Below, piece after piece: positions 16,109 to 23,660 of a DNA stretch of 64,000 bases (position 1 is the stretch's first letter; each line of letters opens with the position of its first letter). Below the pieces are notes generated by a model. It did no database searches, was not told where the DNA came from, and saw only the letters and a list, made by a program, of their open reading frames with translations. The translations under genes and the position numbers were made by a program. Source of the DNA: Proteobacteria bacterium ST_bin12 (lineage in GTDB: Bacteria; Pseudomonadota; Gammaproteobacteria; Burkholderiales; Methylophilaceae); NCBI GenBank assembly GCA_002083635.1, contig MSXP01000005.1, positions 124,001-188,000 of the forward strand. The letters run 5' to 3'.

Positions 16109-17239
16109 TTAGAAGCCAATTTTTTCTAACATACGCTCAAAATACCCAGGTTCTTCTGCAACAGGCGCCGGTATTTCTTTGCCAGGGTTTGCTTTCAGCG
16201 TTGGCAATGTTTCTTTAGGCGCTAATGCTGGCGTTTGAACGCTCTCTAAATTTTTAGGGTTTAACTTGCGATCAAACCTGAAAATAAAACGTTCTTCTCC
16301 ATTCATAACTGCTGGCGCTGAATCATTTGGCTGCGACTCGGATACGGTTGTTTCTTGTGCTATTTCTTTTGCTACATCATTAACAGTTGGCGCAGATTCA
16401 GTTGTTGCAGCTTTTGTTTGCTCAACAACACTTGGCACATTTTCTGTGGCTGTGATTGCAGCTTGCGCATTATCCGACGGCCCTAATTCAATCGGTACTG
16501 CTAACATAGAGGGCTTTTCGGCTTCCGAAGCTGTTGCGTCAGGCGACAATACATCAGCTGCAATAACAGGTGCAGCAACAATTGGCACAGCCGCTGGCAA
16601 TACCTCTTTTACAGGCTCAACTGCTTCAACAATAGCTTTAAGTTTAAGTCCAGCATCAACGTTAGGTTGAGTGACTGGTTTATCTGCCTGCCAAAATTTC
16701 AGTTTATCTAGTAAACCTTTTTCTTCTACTTTTGGCTTGGTGGCTTGTTCAGCAGCTGTCGCTTGTTCAACTGCTGTACTTTGGTTATTTTTCCAAAATT
16801 GCAGATTTTCGAGCAAGCCTTCTTTTACTACTGGTTTCGGGATTACACTTGTCTCATTCGCTAAAGCAACTGCACTCTCAGCACCGGGCGTGCCTTGTGG
16901 TACAACATCGCCACGCACGCGAGCCAGCAATTCTTTTTCAAAATCTAAAATCACGCGGCGCTGCTCTATAATTTTGCCAGCCTGACGCAACTGATAAAAG
17001 TAATCCCAACGATTAGTGTGAAAACTATCCACCACTAATGGCGTACCCATAATAAATTTTACTTGCGATTTAGTCATGCCAGGCCGCAGTTGCAACAGCA
17101 TTTTAGATGTAACCACATTGCCTTGTTGAATATCCAGCTTAAATGGCTTAATCACAGGCACGCGCGAGCCGCAACCAATCATTAAGGTGCTGCAAATGAC
17201 AATCATTAAAATAAATAAACTGCGCATGGTTTTATGCAT
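16109..17239 (-). CDS. bamE: Outer membrane assembly lipoprotein BamE with long repeat-bearing C-terminus
   Basis: The N-terminal 120 residues are a normal BamE (SmpA/OmlA). There is a lipoprotein signal with Cys23, then the domain with LRPGMTKSQVKFIMGTPLVVDSF and RWDYFYQL. BamE helps the BAM complex insert outer-membrane proteins. The protein is 376 aa, about three times the usual length. The extra 250 residues are Ala/Glu/Thr/Pro-rich and contain GLLENLQFW (141-149), GLLDKLKFW (175-183) and a final GYFERMLEKIGF. Start could be Met1 or Met5. It is divergent from fur, as in many proteobacteria. Confidence 0.9.
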   Translation of the reverse strand: MHKTMRSLFILMIVICSTLMIGCGSRVPVIKPFKLDIQQGNVVTSKMLLQLRPGMTKSQVKFIMGTPLVVDSFHTNRWDYFYQLRQAGKIIEQRRVILDFEKELLARVRGDVVPQGTPGAESAVALANETSVIPKPVVKEGLLENLQFWKNNQSTAVEQATAAEQATKPKVEEKGLLDKLKFWQADKPVTQPNVDAGLKLKAIVEAVEPVKEVLPAAVPIVAAPVIAADVLSPDATASEAEKPSMLAVPIELGPSDNAQAAITATENVPSVVEQTKAATTESAPTVNDVAKEIAQETTVSESQPNDSAPAVMNGEERFIFRFDRKLNPKNLESVQTPALAPKETLPTLKANPGKEIPAPVAEEPGYFERMLEKIGF

Positions 17240-17334
17240 GAATAAAGACTTATTACTAAATTGGCGTTAATATACCACGATGGCTAACAGCCTAAAACAC
17301 CCAATTATTATCCTATTACTACTGAGCGCCTATT

Positions 17335-17760
17335 ATGCATGAGCAAAAAGATTTAAAAAACGCTGGATTAAAAGCCACTTTGCCACGTTTAAAAATTTTA
17401 GAGCTGTTTGAAAACAGCAAAGAACGCCATTTATCAGCAGAAGATGTGTACAAGATTTTAATCACCACAGGCGAAGATGTTGGGCTGGCAACGGTTTACC
17501 GCGTGCTGACGCAATTTGAAGAAGCAGGCTTGTTATCACGCCATCATTTTGAAAGCGGCAAAGCCGTATTTGAGCTAAACGAAGGCACGCATCACGATCA
17601 TATTGTGTGCGTTAAATGTGGCCGCGTAGAAGAATTCTATGATGCGGAAATTGAAAAACGTCAGCAAGAAGCAGCCGAATCGCGCGGCTTTAAAATGCAA
17701 GAGCATTCATTGATGATTTATGGCATTTGCGCCGCACAGCCGTGCGGCAAGAAAAAATAA
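17335..17760 (+). CDS. fur: Ferric uptake regulator
   Basis: Iron-responsive repressor (141 aa). The winged helix covers about residues 1-83, with LKATLPRLKILELF and the recognition segment VGLATVYRVLTQFEEAGLL. The metal site has RHHFESGKAVFEL, THHDHIVCVKCGRVEEF and the C-terminal CAAQPCGKKK. The two Cys pairs suggest a structural zinc. The 95-bp gap to bamE must hold both promoters. Confidence 0.97.
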   Translation: MHEQKDLKNAGLKATLPRLKILELFENSKERHLSAEDVYKILITTGEDVGLATVYRVLTQFEEAGLLSRHHFESGKAVFELNEGTHHDHIVCVKCGRVEEFYDAEIEKRQQEAAESRGFKMQEHSLMIYGICAAQPCGKKK

Positions 17761-17879
17761 ACCATCATGTAAAAAGTGTTTTTTGCTTGCTACTTCAATT
17801 AATTTGCCTCAAATAATTGGTTAAGTCGATTCAACAACACAGTCGTTGGTCATAAAATCTAAATGCTCGGGAGTGCATC

Positions 17880-19439
17880 ATGTTGAAACGCTATTATTCA
17901 TTACTGATTGCGATAGCGATTGGTTTAACCGTCACAGCCTGCGGCACTAACCCTGTTACCAAGAAAAAAGAATTTCAGTTTGTTAGCCAAGATAAAGAAA
18001 TTGCAATTGGCAAAGAAAACTACTCCCCTGCCCGCCAATCACAAGGCGGCGATTATGTAATAGACCCCGAATTAACCGCCTATGTGCAAGATATTGGCAA
18101 ACGCTTAGGTGCGGTTTCTGATAGACCCGAATTGCCGTACGAATTTGTCGTGCTCAATGATTCGGTTCCAAATGCTTGGGCCATGCCAGGCGGCAAAATC
18201 GCGTTTAATCGCGGCTTATTGTATGAGCTAAATAGCGAGGCAGAATTGGCCGCCGTGATGGGTCATGAGATTGTGCATGCCGCCGCACGCCATGGTGCAA
18301 AAAGCATGGAACGCGGATTATTTTTGCAAGGTGCGATGATCGCCGTGGGCATTGGTGCGCAAAATACCGATTATGCCAATTTAGTGGTTGGCGCGTCACA
18401 GTTGGGCGCGCAATTGGTATCGAGCAAATATGGTCGCGATGCGGAATCTGAATCTGATTTATATGGCATGCAATATATGAAAAAAGCCGGCTACGACCCT
18501 GCCGCAGCGGTTACTTTGCAAGAAACTTTTGTGCGATTAAGCAAAGACCGCGAAAGTAATTTTATTACAGGCTTGTTTGCCAGCCACCCGCCCTCGCCCG
18601 AACGTGTAGCCGCCAATAAAGTGACGCTATCCAAATTAGGCGCTGGCGGCAATTGGGGCAAAGAAGTGTTTGCACAAAAAGTCGGTCGATTAAAATCCAC
18701 GCAAGCCGCTTACAAAGCGTATGACGATGGCGTGAAAGCCTTAGCCAACAAAGATACCGCAACCGCCACCAAACTCGCGCAGCAAGCGATTGCAGGCGAA
18801 CCGCGCGAGGCAAGGTTTCAAGAGTTATTAGGTGATATCGCGTTAACCGAAAAGAAATCGCAAGACGCGCTTAATTATTACGCCAAAGCCATTAAGATGC
18901 AGCCCGATTATTTTAAGCCACATGTGCAAAGTGGCATTGCGCTATTTAATATGGGCAAAAAAACTGAAGCCGAACCCTACTTAAAACGTGCCAACCAATT
19001 ACTACCCACTGCGCCTGGCCATGCCTTGTTAGGGCAAATTGCAGAGAGTCGCGGTGATATGAATGGTGCGTTACAACACTACCAAGTAGCGGCTGGCTCT
19101 AATTCTGCAATAGGCAAAGAAGCTGGTGAGCGCGGCATGCGCATTGATTTTCCACGCAACCCTGCTAAGTACATACAATCGGGCGTACAAGCCGATAATT
19201 CAGGCAATTTATACGCAGTTGTGCAAAACGCCACTAGCTTGCCCGTTGGTCGCGTGCAAGTGCGCGTAGTGAAATACAACCCACAAACAGGTCGCCCAGT
19301 TGGCCAAAGTCAACCTATGATTATTAACGGCGTTGCGGCTGGCAAACAAAACAGAATTGCTGTGGGTGAGCGCGTTCAAACCGCGCAAGAAGTAGGATTG
19401 TATAAAGTAGTGGTTGAGGCGGCAGAATTGGCGAAATAG
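17880..19439 (+). CDS. M48 family zinc metallopeptidase lipoprotein with TPR repeats
   Basis: A 519-aa envelope protease of the BepA/YfgC type. It has a lipoprotein signal with a TACG lipobox (Cys21). The catalytic HEIVH is at 129-133 with the third ligand in SESDLYGMQYM. TPR-like helices span about residues 265-400, followed by a beta-rich C-terminal domain (VQADNSGNLYAVVQN...). Family members in the periplasm degrade or chaperone stalled outer-membrane proteins. GGAG precedes the ATG. It is larger than E. coli BepA, by the C-terminal domain. Confidence 0.9.
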   Translation: MLKRYYSLLIAIAIGLTVTACGTNPVTKKKEFQFVSQDKEIAIGKENYSPARQSQGGDYVIDPELTAYVQDIGKRLGAVSDRPELPYEFVVLNDSVPNAWAMPGGKIAFNRGLLYELNSEAELAAVMGHEIVHAAARHGAKSMERGLFLQGAMIAVGIGAQNTDYANLVVGASQLGAQLVSSKYGRDAESESDLYGMQYMKKAGYDPAAAVTLQETFVRLSKDRESNFITGLFASHPPSPERVAANKVTLSKLGAGGNWGKEVFAQKVGRLKSTQAAYKAYDDGVKALANKDTATATKLAQQAIAGEPREARFQELLGDIALTEKKSQDALNYYAKAIKMQPDYFKPHVQSGIALFNMGKKTEAEPYLKRANQLLPTAPGHALLGQIAESRGDMNGALQHYQVAAGSNSAIGKEAGERGMRIDFPRNPAKYIQSGVQADNSGNLYAVVQNATSLPVGRVQVRVVKYNPQTGRPVGQSQPMIINGVAAGKQNRIAVGERVQTAQEVGLYKVVVEAAELAK

Positions 19440-19557
19440 TAAAAAATGGTCGGATAAAAAAATAGCTTATTGTTTTGTAACATATTATGTATTTTATAAT
19501 AAAATTAATAGCCTGCCCAAACAAAAGGTTAAGTTCATATTTGGGTTCTACTTCACG

Positions 19558-20131
19558 TTAGGTTTTTTCCAATGACCTCCAATACTTTGCTTATCGTTGG
19601 CATAACTGCCATCATCATTTTTGGCGTTGTTAGCGCCTTGCGAAATGTCTATCTTGATTGGCTAAAGAAGTGGCAGACCATGAAACTCGAGGCGCTCAAT
19701 ACTGAGCTCGAACAGCTATGCAAGGAAATTTCAATCTATCCAACACCAACACTCACAGCCGAACACATTCCGCAGCGATTTCCCTCTAAAGAGGATGCAG
19801 AAGCATTTGGACAAAGGTGGTCATATGGCGGCGAGACAGCTTATCGAGCCAAAGCCGTCGACAACAAGGATTACGACGAGGACCATCCAAAATTTGACAA
19901 AGCTTCAATTGCGGGAGGAATCTTATACACACATCCTGCCCTATTTTTTGGAGTAAAAGAAGCACATCGCGACGATGATGATTGGTTTATCGACTTCACG
20001 CTTGCCAAGAACCGATGGCTCAAAGACTACCTTTCTGACTTGAGAGGAAATCAGCGTGGCAAGTAGATTGCTCCAAAAACCTAACCCATCATTCAAGCGA
20101 ATTGGCTAAAACCAGCCCCTTAATTCAAACG
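19558..20131 (+). mobile_element. Integron-type gene cassette (no integrase in window)
   Basis: The unit begins TTAGGT right after a G (GTTAGGT at 19557-19563), has its start codon 14 bases in, carries one gene, and ends at the G of an attC site at 20079-20137. Circularisation would join that G to TTAGGT, giving the R' box GTTAGGT. This is the exact inverse complement of the R'' box ACCTAAC at 20079-20085. Short leader, single gene and attC within 12 bases of the stop are all standard cassette features. No intI gene lies within the window, so it is an orphan cassette. Confidence 0.82.
19572..20066 (+). CDS. Cassette-borne membrane-anchored protein of unknown function
   Basis: A 164-aa protein I do not recognise. 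One N-terminal membrane helix (about residues 5-24, TLLIVGITAIIIFGVVSAL) is followed by a soluble, charged domain with a short helical segment (LEALNTELEQLCKEI) and an acidic stretch near DYDEDHPKFD and HRDDDDWFIDF. It is probably an inner-membrane protein with a cytoplasmic domain. Codons such as CTC, GAG and GAC are commoner than in the neighbours, which fits recent transfer. It is the only gene of the cassette at 19558-20131. Confidence 0.75.
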   Translation: MTSNTLLIVGITAIIIFGVVSALRNVYLDWLKKWQTMKLEALNTELEQLCKEISIYPTPTLTAEHIPQRFPSKEDAEAFGQRWSYGGETAYRAKAVDNKDYDEDHPKFDKASIAGGILYTHPALFFGVKEAHRDDDDWFIDFTLAKNRWLKDYLSDLRGNQRGK

Positions 20132-20137
20132 TTAACC
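20079..20137 (+). mobile_element. attC recombination site (59-base element)
   Basis: Exactly 59 bp. R'' is ACCTAAC (20079-20085) and the R'-position core is GTTAACC (20131-20137), with the crossover between G20131 and T20132. The inner parts TCATTCAAGCG and CTTAATTCAAACG closely resemble the L''/L' boxes of well-known resistance-cassette attC sites such as that of aadA. The centre can fold through GGCT/AGCC. Confidence 0.83.
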
Positions 20138-20143
20138 ATAATC

Positions 20144-20362
20144 ATGACTGAGCAACTTGCACTCACTCTAATTGCAGCAACAGTCGGTTTTGTAGCCGCC
20201 ATATTCTTTTGCGTAGGCAACGCTTTTAATTCCGCAAAACAAATCGCGTTACAAGCCACCCCAATCTGGGATTTCAATGAACACTTGGCACGCTCAATAA
20301 CTTCTCAACGAGTACAATACGTAGTTGGCGCACTGCTTTTTGTAGCTTCATTTAGTCTTTAA
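20144..20362 (+). CDS. Small two-helix membrane protein downstream of the cassette
   Basis: A 72-aa protein: helix 1 near residues 5-26 (ALTLIAATVGFVAAIFFCVG), a polar middle with PIWDFNEHLARSI, helix 2 near 56-72. Not recognised. The ATG lies 12 bases after the attC crossover point, the spacing expected of a second cassette, but no attC with the matching R'' box was found after it. An in-frame TTG at 20102 lies inside attC and is unlikely to be the start. Confidence 0.6.
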   Translation: MTEQLALTLIAATVGFVAAIFFCVGNAFNSAKQIALQATPIWDFNEHLARSITSQRVQYVVGALLFVASFSL

Positions 20363-20591
20363 ATTGCGGCAGTTCTAGCATCACCAACCAATCCTGCAAA
20401 CCTACCTCTATTTTTGCAATTTTGGACTTGTCTCGTGCTTGCTGTCTTTGTTCCATGTCTATCCGTGTCTACTTGCTTCACTTAGCCTCTCTATAAAGCA
20501 ACCATGCGCAAAGTCCTAAAACTAGCACCACTAACAGAATAAAATCATGGCTAACCCATAATCTAAACGAGACAAGCCAAGGTGAGCGTCT
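20352..20591 (-). pseudogene. Decayed small gene on the minus strand
   Basis: One frame reads, from 20591 downward, SPWLVSFRLWVSHD, a membrane helix (FILLVVLVLGLCAWLLY), REAK, a stop at 20478-20480, a second stop nine bases on, then after TRID a stretch MEQRQQARDKSKIAKIEVG and a final LQDWLVMLELPQFKD, stop 20352. The upstream part has no start codon. Membrane-helix and charged-helix segments in the same frame, broken only by two nearby stops, suggest a degraded gene. The last 34 codons (ATG 20456) could still be a small ORF. The gap 20363-20628 holds nothing else I can name. Confidence 0.4.
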
Positions 20592-20628
20592 TTACTAAAA
20601 CGTCAAATCAAATTAAGGCAGAAAACCC

Positions 20629-20843
20629 ATGCTAAACAATCCATTTAATTCAATGCTAAGCATCACTTTTGTACTTACTGTGCTACTCAGCACCTTGCCT
20701 GCATGGGAAGATGAGATTATTCAATTTAAAACAAAAGGCGAAGTAGCTTACTTTGTAAACGATATGCATACCCAGCTTTAACACTGAAAAGTGGGGTAAC
20801 TTATCAGTTTGAGATGAATGGCAAGATTAATATTATTGATTAG
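20629..20843 (+). pseudogene. Frameshifted small secreted protein
   Basis: From ATG 20629 the frame gives a signal-like N-terminus (NSMLSITFVLTVLLSTLPAW), then EDEIIQFKTKGEVAYFVNDM, and stops at 20779-20781. In the -1 frame from about 20763 the sequence continues YPALTLKSGVTYQFEMNGK and INIID before a stop at 20841-20843. The beta-strand pattern carries on smoothly across the frame change, so this looks like one protein of about 70 aa broken by an indel near 20763-20770. A sequencing error is the alternative. Confidence 0.5.
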
Positions 20844-20862
20844 TCATTTACGCAAGCAAGGT

Positions 20863-22512
20863 CTAAACGCCCAACATCTCTTTTGCATGGCTACGTGTGG
20901 TATCGGTAATTTGAATGCCGCCCAGCATACGGGCGATTTCTTCAATTCGTTCCGTGCTACTTAATGCTTGAATATGGCTTAAGGTTGAGCCATTTTGTTG
21001 GGTTTTGCTCACTTGCAAATGTTGTGCGGCTTGTGACGCTACCTGGGGAAGATGGGTAATCACTAGCACTTGACGCTCTGCACCTAGCTGTTTGAGTAAC
21101 TGCCCTACTACTTCTGCCACGCCGCCGCCGATTCCTACATCGACTTCATCGAAAATCATGCAAGGCACGCTGCCTTGAGAGGCCGTTGTGACATGCAAGG
21201 CCAAACTAATTCTTGATAGTTCGCCGCCTGAAGCCACTTTATTCAGTGGTCGAGGCTCTACGCCTGCATGGCCTGCCACTAAAAAATCTACCGTTTCAAG
21301 CCCATTAACTGATGCCTCGCAAGCGCTTAAAGCCACGCTGAATTGGCCACCGCTTAAAGATAACCGTTGCATCTCAAGGCTGATTTTTTGGCTTAAGGTT
21401 TTGGCAGTTTGCTGACGGCTTTGGCTGAGTTGCTTGGCTAAATCTTGATAAGCTTTCAGCGCGTCGGTTTCTTGCTTTGCTAATGCGCCATCGTTGGCGA
21501 AGCTTTCCAGCTCTGCCATACGCGTTTGGCAAGTCAGCAATAATTCGCTTAATTCTTCTGGTTTACTGCGATATTTGCGCGACACGTTATGCACGGCTTG
21601 AATGTGATTTTCAACCTCTGCAAGCCTTGCGGGGTCAAGCTCTGCTTTTTGCAGATAGCGATTTAGCGCGCGGCTGGCCTCCTCAATCTGTATCAGTGCA
21701 GAATCCACATTATCAGCGGCATCTTTTAATTGCGCATCAAAATCTACCAAGCCAATTAATTTTTGTTGCACTTGCGCCAGCATGCCGCTGATATTCACAT
21801 CGTTATCATCTAATAACGCAATACAAGCCTCTAAACCAGCCAGCAACGATGCGCCATTGGCTAGCCGATGATGCTCTTGCTGAATGTCTTGCCAATCTTC
21901 TAAGCTAAAATTTAATTGTTGCAACTCGCGCGTTTTGTCGCGCAATTCGGCTAGCTCATCGGCGTAGGCAGCGGCATTTTTTTCTACTGCTAACCGCTGC
22001 GTATGTAGCATATGCCAAGTTTTATAGTGTTGAGCGACAAGGCTCGCTAAATTTGTATTTTGCGCAAAATCATCCAAAATTTGGCGTTGTGTGGCAGGTT
22101 TGAGTAAAGAGTGATGTGCATTTTGGCTATAAATATCCACCAAAAATTCGCCCAGCTCTTTCATTTGATTCACCGTGGTCGAGGCGCCATTGATAAAGCC
22201 ACGGCTACGGCCATCAGCGTAAATCACTCGACGCAGTATTAAGGCATCATCTAACGCAATTTCGTTGTCACTTAACCAGTTTTTGGCGGCTAAATTTTCA
22301 TCAATCGAAAAAGTCGCGCTAATATCGGCTTTATCACAGCCTGCACGCGCGATTAAGCCATCGTTGCGCGCACCCAAAGCCAGCGACAAGGCGTCAATTA
22401 AGATAGATTTACCTGCCCCTGTTTCACCCGTAAGCGTGGTAAAACCGCGGTCAAACTCTAAATCAAGCTTGTCTACTATGATGAAATCGCGAATGGATAA
22501 GGCTTGTAACAT
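20863..22512 (-). CDS. recN: DNA repair protein RecN
   Basis: SMC-like ATPase for double-strand break repair (549 aa). Walker A GETGAGKS is near residues 30-37, a coiled-coil middle follows, then the ABC signature region KVASGGELSRISLAL and Walker B CMIFDEVDVGIGGGVAEVVG, with the ITHLPQVASQA loop near the end. A palindromic repeat (22534-22644) separates it from nadK upstream. Confidence 0.97.
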   Translation of the reverse strand: MLQALSIRDFIIVDKLDLEFDRGFTTLTGETGAGKSILIDALSLALGARNDGLIARAGCDKADISATFSIDENLAAKNWLSDNEIALDDALILRRVIYADGRSRGFINGASTTVNQMKELGEFLVDIYSQNAHHSLLKPATQRQILDDFAQNTNLASLVAQHYKTWHMLHTQRLAVEKNAAAYADELAELRDKTRELQQLNFSLEDWQDIQQEHHRLANGASLLAGLEACIALLDDNDVNISGMLAQVQQKLIGLVDFDAQLKDAADNVDSALIQIEEASRALNRYLQKAELDPARLAEVENHIQAVHNVSRKYRSKPEELSELLLTCQTRMAELESFANDGALAKQETDALKAYQDLAKQLSQSRQQTAKTLSQKISLEMQRLSLSGGQFSVALSACEASVNGLETVDFLVAGHAGVEPRPLNKVASGGELSRISLALHVTTASQGSVPCMIFDEVDVGIGGGVAEVVGQLLKQLGAERQVLVITHLPQVASQAAQHLQVSKTQQNGSTLSHIQALSSTERIEEIARMLGGIQITDTTRSHAKEMLGV

Positions 22513-22533
22513 AATTAAATCAGATAGTTGAAA

Positions 22534-22644
22534 TGATATTTTTGCTCAAAATCGAAAATGACAAGGCGACGAGTCGCAGACAGTACGCATAGTACGGCAA
22601 GACGAAGGTAACGCAGTCAGTTTCGATTTTCAGCAAAAATATTA
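22534..22644 (-). repeat. Palindromic repeat, copy 1 (nadK 3' end)
   Basis: Outer arms of 29 bp (22534-22562 and 22616-22644) are inverted copies with 26 matches; each carries TTTTTGCT and AAAATCGAAA (or their complements). The core of 53 bp has a small central hairpin, GTAC-gcata-GTAC (22583-22595). The right arm includes the nadK stop codon TAA, so the repeat begins at the very end of the gene. Same architecture as the copies at 36973-37093 and 61335-61439. Confidence 0.75.
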
Positions 22645-23511
22645 GCCCCAGTTTAGTTTGTTGCGCAACATATCAAAATAACAATACTCACTTGGATGCA
22701 ACAACGTGACGGTTTTCTCAGCGCGTTTCACCAAAATTCTATCGCCCATTTCTAGCAAAATTTCAAATTGGCCATCGTAGCTTAGTTGCGCATCATCAGC
22801 TTGCACTAAGTTCATTTCAATTTCGCTACTGCTATTCACTGCAATCGGCCGATTACTTAAGGTGTGCGGGCTAATCGGCACAATGGCAATCGCTTCTAAA
22901 TTGGGGTGCAAAATGGGGCCGCCAGCGCTTAAGGCATAAGCGGTAGTGCCAGTTGGCGTGCTAATGATTAAGCCATCTGCGCATTGTTTGTGTACGAATT
23001 GTCCATCAATTTCAACGGTAATTTCAATTAATCGCAGACCACTTTTTATCACCACATCGTTTAATGCCAAGCCTTGAAAAATTGGTTTGCCTGCGCGAAC
23101 CACGCTAGCGGTTAATAGCATGCGCGACTCTAACCGATAATAGTTAGCTAAAATCTTGTCCACTGCCAATAACATGTCTTCTGCGCGTAAATCGGTTAAA
23201 AACCCAAATCGGCCGCGATTAATGCCCACTAACGGAATATTATTTTGGATTAAGCTTCTGGCTACACTCAGCATTGTGCCATCGCCACCCATCACAATGG
23301 CTAAATCAACCTTGCTGCCAATAACTGCCAATGGCGCAGTTTTAAAGCCGGTTAATTCAGCATGTTGCGCGGTATTTTCTTCTACCCACACTTCAATATT
23401 TTTTGCTTTTAAATGGCGCGCCAAATCGGCTAAATCGGTTTGCATTTGCTGCAAAGCCGCTTGGTTCATATATTTGCCAATAATGGCTATCGATTTAAAC
23501 ATCTGAGTCAT
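22642..23511 (-). CDS. nadK: NAD kinase
   Basis: Phosphorylates NAD to NADP using ATP (289 aa). The GGDGT motif lies in AIVMGGDGTMLSVAR (about residues 74-79), ALNDVVI carries the Asn-Asp pair, and the glycine-rich STPTGTTAYALSAGGPILHP (173-192) is the family signature. Met4 is an alternative start. It belongs to the usual hrcA-nadK-recN neighbourhood; here a PEP-CTERM gene lies between hrcA and nadK. Confidence 0.97.
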   Translation of the reverse strand: MTQMFKSIAIIGKYMNQAALQQMQTDLADLARHLKAKNIEVWVEENTAQHAELTGFKTAPLAVIGSKVDLAIVMGGDGTMLSVARSLIQNNIPLVGINRGRFGFLTDLRAEDMLLAVDKILANYYRLESRMLLTASVVRAGKPIFQGLALNDVVIKSGLRLIEITVEIDGQFVHKQCADGLIISTPTGTTAYALSAGGPILHPNLEAIAIVPISPHTLSNRPIAVNSSSEIEMNLVQADDAQLSYDGQFEILLEMGDRILVKRAEKTVTLLHPSEYCYFDMLRNKLNWG

Positions 23512-23566
23512 CTCAGCATTAAATCATAGATAGGCTAATTGAAAAAGTAAGCCTATAAAATATAAG

Positions 23567-23605
23567 TAAAAAAAGCTGGCTCACTATTGAAATAGCGAGC
23601 CAGCT
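23567..23605 (-). terminator. Strong terminator after the 23.6-kb PEP-CTERM gene
   Basis: On the minus strand AGCTGGCTCgCTATT pairs with AATAGtGAGCCAGCT (one mismatch) and runs into seven T residues (plus aaaaaaa, about 23568-23574). It separates the PEP-CTERM gene from nadK. Confidence 0.88.
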
Positions 23606-23660
23606 ACAAAATGACGCCTAAATTTGGGGAAAATTAAGCGTTAAGTATTTGCAAAAATAA

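Noticed and set aside
19501..19563. attI or full attC upstream of the cassette
   Set aside because: Only the GTTAGGT core fits. CCCAAA/TTTGGG can pair in the preceding 50 bases, but no R'' or L boxes are convincing.
20505..20620. Possible second attC around GGCTAACCC (20547) and AAACG (20601)
   Set aside because: The first box is GGCTAAC, not RYYYAAC, no GTTRRRY core follows at the right distance, and it does not pair with the GTTAACC expected for the second unit.
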